From contig NC_087072.1 in assembly GCF_026151205.1 (NCBI RefSeq), positions 23,205,603 to 23,269,602 of the forward strand: 64,000 nt of DNA, given 5' to 3'. This DNA is from Bolinopsis microptera. Lineage: Eukaryota; Ctenophora; Tentaculata; Lobata; Bolinopsidae. This document shows positions 59,223 to 64,000 of this stretch, in pieces; the stretch's first letter is position 1, and each line of letters opens with the position of its first letter. The notes under the pieces are model-generated. The model did not search any database, was not told where the DNA came from, and saw only the letters and a program-made list of their open reading frames with translations. A program made the translations under genes and the position numbers.

Positions 59223-60329
59223 ATGACTCACAAGCTGAAGCCAAACGATCTTACAACCTTGCTCCTGAAGTCCAACTTCGAGTTTTCATGGGGATTGGGC
59301 AAAGATCGTCTTGTAAAATTCGACATCTTTGTAAATGAGCTAAAATCGAAGTTTTGTGTTGTAGACTGGGGCCAATGTAATGAGGCTGATGCAAACCTAG
59401 AAGCAGAGAAAGCTAAGATTGAACTCATGTCCCTTTGTGCCGGACCTCAGCTCAGGGACATCATAAACTCACTGATCAGTGACAAACCTATCCTGTTCAA
59501 AGAAATAGTAAACCTAACTAGGAAGAAATTAATGAAAGACACGCCACCATTATTACTGCTTGCCACACTGTTGTCTGAATCACAAGGCTTCGCTGAATCA
59601 TTTGAAGACTATTACAACCGTGTTCAAGTTTCGGCTAACTCAATTCACTGGGATTCATTCACTCCTGAAAACATAAAGAAGGCTCTTATTGCCACCACAT
59701 TTGCGAGCCGATCCCTTAACCCATTTGTAAAGGGACATTGTCTTGCAGTGCGAGATATGAGCTCTATAAACTTGCAGGATATATTAAACACAGCACATGA
59801 ATATGAGGAGAAGAATCCTGCTCCCGCTTCTTTTCCGCAAGTGGGGAACTCTGGCTCACTATTTGGTCGTGCCCAAACTGGAGCAGGAGGTGGGTTGTTT
59901 GGTGCAGCGCCCACTGTTAAAACTACACAGCATTATAGGTATGATAAGGCCGGGAATCTTGACCCAAGTTCAACTAATAGTGGCGTTTTTCGGGGCTTCT
60001 CATTTAATGCTTCAGCTGGAGGCAACTCCCTGTTTGGGGCCAGCCCAGGTATGTGCCAGGTTGTGCCAGCACCAAGCCAAGCTCCAGGCGGGAATGATGC
60101 CCCTAGTGGAAACAGTGCTCCTGGAGGTATGTTTGGAGCACCAGCATTCTCCGCTGCTCCGTTTGGGGGCTTTAAGAACAATATCTTCATGTCTGACGGG
60201 AAGGGAGCAAAAGAAGAAGAAGGGGGAAGGAGTGAGGGAGGTGAGCCGAGTACGGAGGTTGAAGGATTGGCTGTCAAACGGGTCAAGAGACAGAGATCTG
60301 ATGCAGGTCCTTCTGACAAGGCGCCCTAG
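59223..60329 (+). CDS. Gag-like protein with FG motifs and basic tail
   Basis: 368 residues from ATG 59223. Residues about 10-196 are helical and follow the order of retroelement Gag/capsid domains: ELMSLCAGPQLRDIINSL, EIVNLTRKKLM, ESFEDYYNRVQVSANSIHW, FTPENIKKALIATTF, and INLQDILNTAHEYEE. After this, with no zinc knuckle, come FG/GLFG-like motifs (SLFG, GGLFG, NSLFG, GMFG, APFGGF, about 211-318), as in nucleoporins. A basic cluster (AVKRVKRQR, about 350-358) suggests nuclear import. There is no protease, RT or LTR nearby, so it may be a domesticated gag. An acceptor-like TTTTTTTAAAG lies about 40 nt before the ATG. It is nested in intron 1 of the KIND gene. The Gag assignment is by pattern only. 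Confidence 0.65.
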   Translation: MTHKLKPNDLTTLLLKSNFEFSWGLGKDRLVKFDIFVNELKSKFCVVDWGQCNEADANLEAEKAKIELMSLCAGPQLRDIINSLISDKPILFKEIVNLTRKKLMKDTPPLLLLATLLSESQGFAESFEDYYNRVQVSANSIHWDSFTPENIKKALIATTFASRSLNPFVKGHCLAVRDMSSINLQDILNTAHEYEEKNPAPASFPQVGNSGSLFGRAQTGAGGGLFGAAPTVKTTQHYRYDKAGNLDPSSTNSGVFRGFSFNASAGGNSLFGASPGMCQVVPAPSQAPGGNDAPSGNSAPGGMFGAPAFSAAPFGGFKNNIFMSDGKGAKEEEGGRSEGGEPSTEVEGLAVKRVKRQRSDAGPSDKAP

Positions 60330-60447
60330 AAATCCTCTGCTTTGATAATTAACTATTTTGCCATTCATTATTTATTCATAATTTCCACAGTATAATGAAT
60401 ATTCTATTTCAATAAGAACTTGGCCGTCCATTCCTAGTCCCTACCAT

Positions 60448-60522
60448 CAAGTAAGGTTAGCAAGCTGCACCTCTGTTATAATATATCAAGTAAGGTTAGC
60501 AAGCTGCACCTCTGTTATAGTA
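60448..60522. repeat. Two copies of a 38-40-bp unit
   Basis: CAAGTAAGGTTAGCAAGCTG+CACCTCTGTTATA occurs twice in tandem beside the left end of the next element. Confidence 0.85.
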
Positions 60523-60524
60523 TA

Positions 60525-62590
60525 TGGGCAATTCCACGTAGTGTAATTCACACTTTGCACAAAATTTAGCTTTTAATTGCATGCTAATTGTAGGCTAACA
60601 TTAGCAGCATGATAATATAAAGTCAGAATGAAGTTTAAACGTTTGTGATGATGTGGCAACAAAAGTTTAATGTCTATCTCTTATACTTTTTATGTGAGCA
60701 GCATTTTAAAAAGTAGGCGTTATTCACAGGCATAATTTGGTGTTTTAGAAATCTTGCCTTAAAATTGCAATTCGTGCCCCAGTGTAATAGCAGAAGTTAC
60801 AATAAGGCTTGATCATAATAAAGTACACATTTTTTCAACTTCCTATGTCCTTCCTAACATAAATTTGTGGAATGTGTGTAGTACAGGGACAATATAGGAA
60901 GTAAACGTTATTCACATTTGGACGTAGTGTAACTCACACTCTGCCCAGTTGCTCTGTTTGTGCGTTGTATTGATGTTTGCTTGTTCTTAATTTGGTTGCT
61001 GCTATTGTAAAATGGTGAAGTAGACTGACTATTACTAATTTTAAATTAAATTGACCACTAATTGGTCCAATTAGATACTGGTAATGGTGTAGATTACACC
61101 CTACTGCCATACCACAGTGGTCCGGGCGCCCATGCGAGGTAGACATAAGACATAGGCATGACTAAGGGGTATGATATACCACAAAATATGTATTCTAGGG
61201 GTATCTTGCCCCAAAATAACGTTTAAAAAGGTTTTTAGAATGATTAAATGGATATTTGACCTCAAATATTAATTTTACCTCATTTTTTGTCAAAAATTGC
61301 ATTTTTTGGCCATTTTTTGCCATTTTTTAGGACAAACTACAAAAATAAGTTGCAAATTAACTTTGGTAAGCATCTATAAGTTGATCTATCTGTAAGTATA
61401 GGACATTTAGAGTAATCCTAGAAAAATGTACAGTGTAATATTGTGGCATGATTTTTTTATGAGCTCTCAAAGGTTCATGATTAGACAGAAATTAGGTGAA
61501 ATTTATAACTTTTTTAATCCATTTTTAGACCATTTTATCACTTATAATATCAATTTTAAACTACTTCTTTGTGTTTTTAAAGTGAAGAGGTCATCAAGAG
61601 CTTTAATTTGATACCTCTATACATGGATTTTGATAAAAATTAGAATTTTTTGGGGCAAAAACACTGCTCTTTTGAGCAAAATTTAGTTACGTGACAAGAA
61701 AATAAGGTAATTTTAGCCCCAAATTGCTCATATTTTCTGAAAATAAGCCTTTAAATTACTCAAATAAGTGTTCCCAGACCTAACAATGACTATAAAACAC
61801 TTTCAAATCAATTTTGATGTCCTAATCCATTTAAAAATCATTATTTTTGCGATTTAAGGTCTAAAAGTGGCACATTTTGCCCTGGCGGAACCCTAATTTC
61901 GATTAAATTACCAACACTTTCAGGCAGTTGTTGAAAATAGGTCCCTGGAATTGCCCTGGAAGTATTGAAAGTACAATTTATTTCACAACAAAGCATTTAA
62001 ACCACTTGTTTTATTAATTTTCCGCTGTGTAAATTACACTACCAAGCTGTGAATTACGCTACCTGTGAATCACACTACCCCTACTTTTTGCACTTCCAGT
62101 GTGACAAAACGAATGAAATTTTCTGACCTTTATAGATGACTAAAGTTGCCGTTAGAGAGAGAGTTACGAATCAAACAGACTTATAGTGTAGCCACAGTAA
62201 AACATTTTTCACTATTTGGTAGCGTTATTCACACTCGAAGAGGAAAAATTTGATCATAAGACACTCAAAAAGTAAAGAAATTTGGCCCTCAAAATTAGGC
62301 TGGCCTTCTATCTGAAGCCCACTAGGTTGATATACAGGATAAAATATTGAATTCTACGATTAATAAAGCTCCCTAAAATCTTTCGGAAAATAACGGGATA
62401 TTCACACTAAAGATACACTAAATTTAAGCCAACTTTGACGCGCTACAGTTTTTAAACTAGGCTAGATATCAACAAACGGTTTTTTGCCCCTGAAAATATG
62501 GTCAAATATCTTAAAGATTTTCTATCTCTCCCAAACCACCTCCAAACTTTATTATTTTGTTACTGGTTACCGTTATCGTGGAATTGCCCA
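60525..62590. mobile_element. TA-flanked 2,066-bp TIR element
   Basis: The left end TGGGCAATTCCACG and right end CGTGGAATTGCCCA are perfect inverted copies; TA flanks each (60523-60524, 62591-62592). No long frame is present, so it is non-autonomous. A motif GTAGTGTAATTCACACT and variants recur at about 60538, 60923, 62027-62090, 62219 and 62399. Confidence 0.85.
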
Positions 62591-62645
62591 TATAAAGCTT
62601 TTTAGCTCATTCACCCGAGTAGTTACATATTTCGTGTGACCAGTA

Positions 62646-62933
62646 TGGTGGCTCAGACCCGCCACTGAAAAAAAGACCTGCCACTAAGAAAAACCAATGT
62701 CAATTTTAAAACAATGGCGGATATAAGCCAAGGCAGCTGAAGACGATTTACACACGTATTTTGAAAGCTCCTGCTAAAACAAACTTTTTATATCTCTTAT
62801 ATGTTTTTAAAAAATCCCCCTCCAGCTCCAGGTTTAAGCTATGAAATTCCAATTCAATATCAAAATATAAATTGATTTGACATTGGGTTTTTTCGCAAAT
62901 CAATTTTAAAACGGTGGCGAGTCTGAGCCACCA
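62646..62933. mobile_element. TA-flanked 288-bp MITE
   Basis: TGGTGGCTCAGAC at the left and GTCTGAGCCACCA at the right are inverted copies, continuing inwards as CCGCCAC / GTGGCGA. TA flanks both sides (62644-62645, 62934-62935). The open frames across it are not called. Confidence 0.85.
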
Positions 62934-63116
62934 TAGACCATTCAGTTGTGTCATATATGGCTAACGTGCAATTCTTTAAAAGTGTGCGCGATTGCAGTTC
63001 AGTTTGTTGTATTGTTGTTATTGTACCTTTATTGTGTACCCAATAATTGATTTGCATTTATACATTGGCATGTTGTTTTTTTTCAAATGTTTAATTCAGT
63101 ACTAGGGTCTGTATTG

Positions 63117-63406
63117 GAATATATAGTAGCAGGTAATAATGTATAGTAGCATGTAATAATGTATAGTAGCAGGTAATAATGTACCTGTGTATAAAACAGC
63201 GTTAAACTATAATATGGGGGGGGGGGGGCAACCTCATTTATGTATATTTATGAGGTTGCCCCCCCCCCGCCCCCCTATTGTACCTATGCCCCCCCCCCCC
63301 CTATTGTACCTATGGGCTATGTCCCCGCCCCCCCACCTATTGTACCTATGCCCCCCCCCCCCTATTGTACCTATGGGCTATGTCCCCGCCCCCCCCCCCC
63401 CCCCAC
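63117..63406. repeat. 20-bp repeat and C/G homopolymer cluster
   Basis: ATAGTAGCAGGTAATAATGT is repeated three to four times (63117-63182). It is followed by G and C runs with CCTATTGTACCTATG and GGGCTATGTCCCCGCCCC units (63217-63406). The last unit touches the donor of exon 1. Confidence 0.9.
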
Positions 63407-63415
63407 CTATTGTAC

Positions 63416-63596
63416 CTATGTCGATCTTGATGTTCCCTTCAGTCCCCAGGAACACAGTTTCCCTGGTGATGATAATGTTACGAGACTGGTCTAGTGTGAG
63501 AACTGCTAGACACATCTTCTCACAGATAGCGTACAGGTCCTCGTCATTGAGGGGCCCCTTTATCAGGCCCACTATCTCCTCTAATGTAAACTCCAT
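63416..63596 (-). CDS. KIND gene exon 1, start of KIND domain 1
   Basis: From ATG 63596, 181 nt, donor GACATAG|gtacaa. It encodes MEFTLEEIVGLIKGPLNDED, a helix (YAICEKMCLAVLTL) and RETVFLGTEGNIKIDI, the N-terminal part of a KIND domain (pattern L.EIL.....P.....LWA.C...C). It is possible that this is not the first exon: CACTACTAG just upstream is acceptor-like. A 17-bp duplicate of the ATG region (TAATGTAAACTCCATCA on plus) lies at about 63623-63639. Confidence 0.85.
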
Positions 63597-63606
63597 CACT
63601 ACCTAG

Positions 63607-64000
63607 TAGTGTTACTTGTTAGTAATGTAAACTCCATCATCAGACTACCATTCTAACACACGCATTGTTAGTACATCAATTAAGCAGCTAACTAATTACT
63701 TAATATTTAGATTCAAACAAACGAGCTACTCTCTAGCGGTTAGAGTAGCAGAGAGTTTTCAGTAGTGACACATCAGACAAGGTATCCAAACTAGAAACAC
63801 ATTGCAATGTGCAGAATGTACCATACACTTGGTACAACTAGCAGACCAGGTGGCCTCGTTACCATGGTGATCATCCTCTGGGATTCTTCTTTCTTAATTT
63901 TATAGGATGTTAAACTCATAGTTCACTAGGTGCAGGTAGAGGTGTGATAAATCGAATAAGATAAGTTAATAATGAATGTGGACCCCCCCGGCCCCGGCAA
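63607..64000. other. Upstream region of the KIND gene model; nothing firm seen
   Basis: Holds the duplicated TAATGTAAACTCCATCA. No promoter motif or further exon could be supported; additional 5' exons may lie beyond the window. Confidence 0.4.

Noticed and set aside
63187-63606. Plus-strand proline-rich frame (PPPPPIVPM)
   Set aside because: Made of poly-C runs and the antisense of exon 1.

Overview
The window is eukaryotic, AT-rich DNA from an animal, most likely an early-branching or other invertebrate metazoan. The grounds are a spliced KIND-domain gene (a family known from animals and close relatives), a TRP-like channel, an Rpp25/Alba protein, a Penelope-like element, LINE remnants, many TIR/foldback elements and very long tandem arrays. 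Small genes lie in introns of a large gene on the opposite strand. That layout is known from ctenophores, among others, but I cannot name the species.

The main result is one giant minus-strand gene running through almost the whole window, from about 63.6 kb down to about 7-11 kb. I rebuilt 23 exons by hand from splice signals, open frames and phase. All junctions are phase-compatible; the last five exons are less certain. The chain predicts about 2,310 residues: KIND domain 1 (exons 1-3, about residues 1-124); a long low-complexity linker containing three coding minisatellites (exons 4-14); KIND domain 2 (exons 15-17, about 1483-1607); and a large C-terminal region (exons 18-23). Two KIND domains in one protein is the hallmark of KNDC1 / very-KIND, but no RasGEF domain is visible here.

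Three plus-strand genes sit inside its introns: a TRP-like ankyrin/six-TM channel (25478-27547, one exon), an Rpp25-like Alba protein (54034-56242, three exons) and a Gag-like protein with FG motifs and a basic tail (59223-60329). Introns also hold a 5'-truncated Penelope-like element with a GIY-YIG domain (22658-23778), a CR1/L2-type LINE 3' fragment (30147-30976), other LINE remnants, and TIR elements, several with clear TA or 8-10 bp target duplications.

Tandem repeats dominate 3.4-5.5, 15.4-23.9, 25.2-25.4, 27.5-34.0, 37.3-39.3 and 46.9-48.7 kb. Two arrays are seeded from coding sequence. The 58-bp array (17951-19368) is about 24 copies of the splice acceptor and first 45 nt of a KIND2 exon. 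The 43-bp array (27509-27957) repeats the last codons and stop of the TRP-like gene. All calls come from reading the sequence; no searches or expression data were available.
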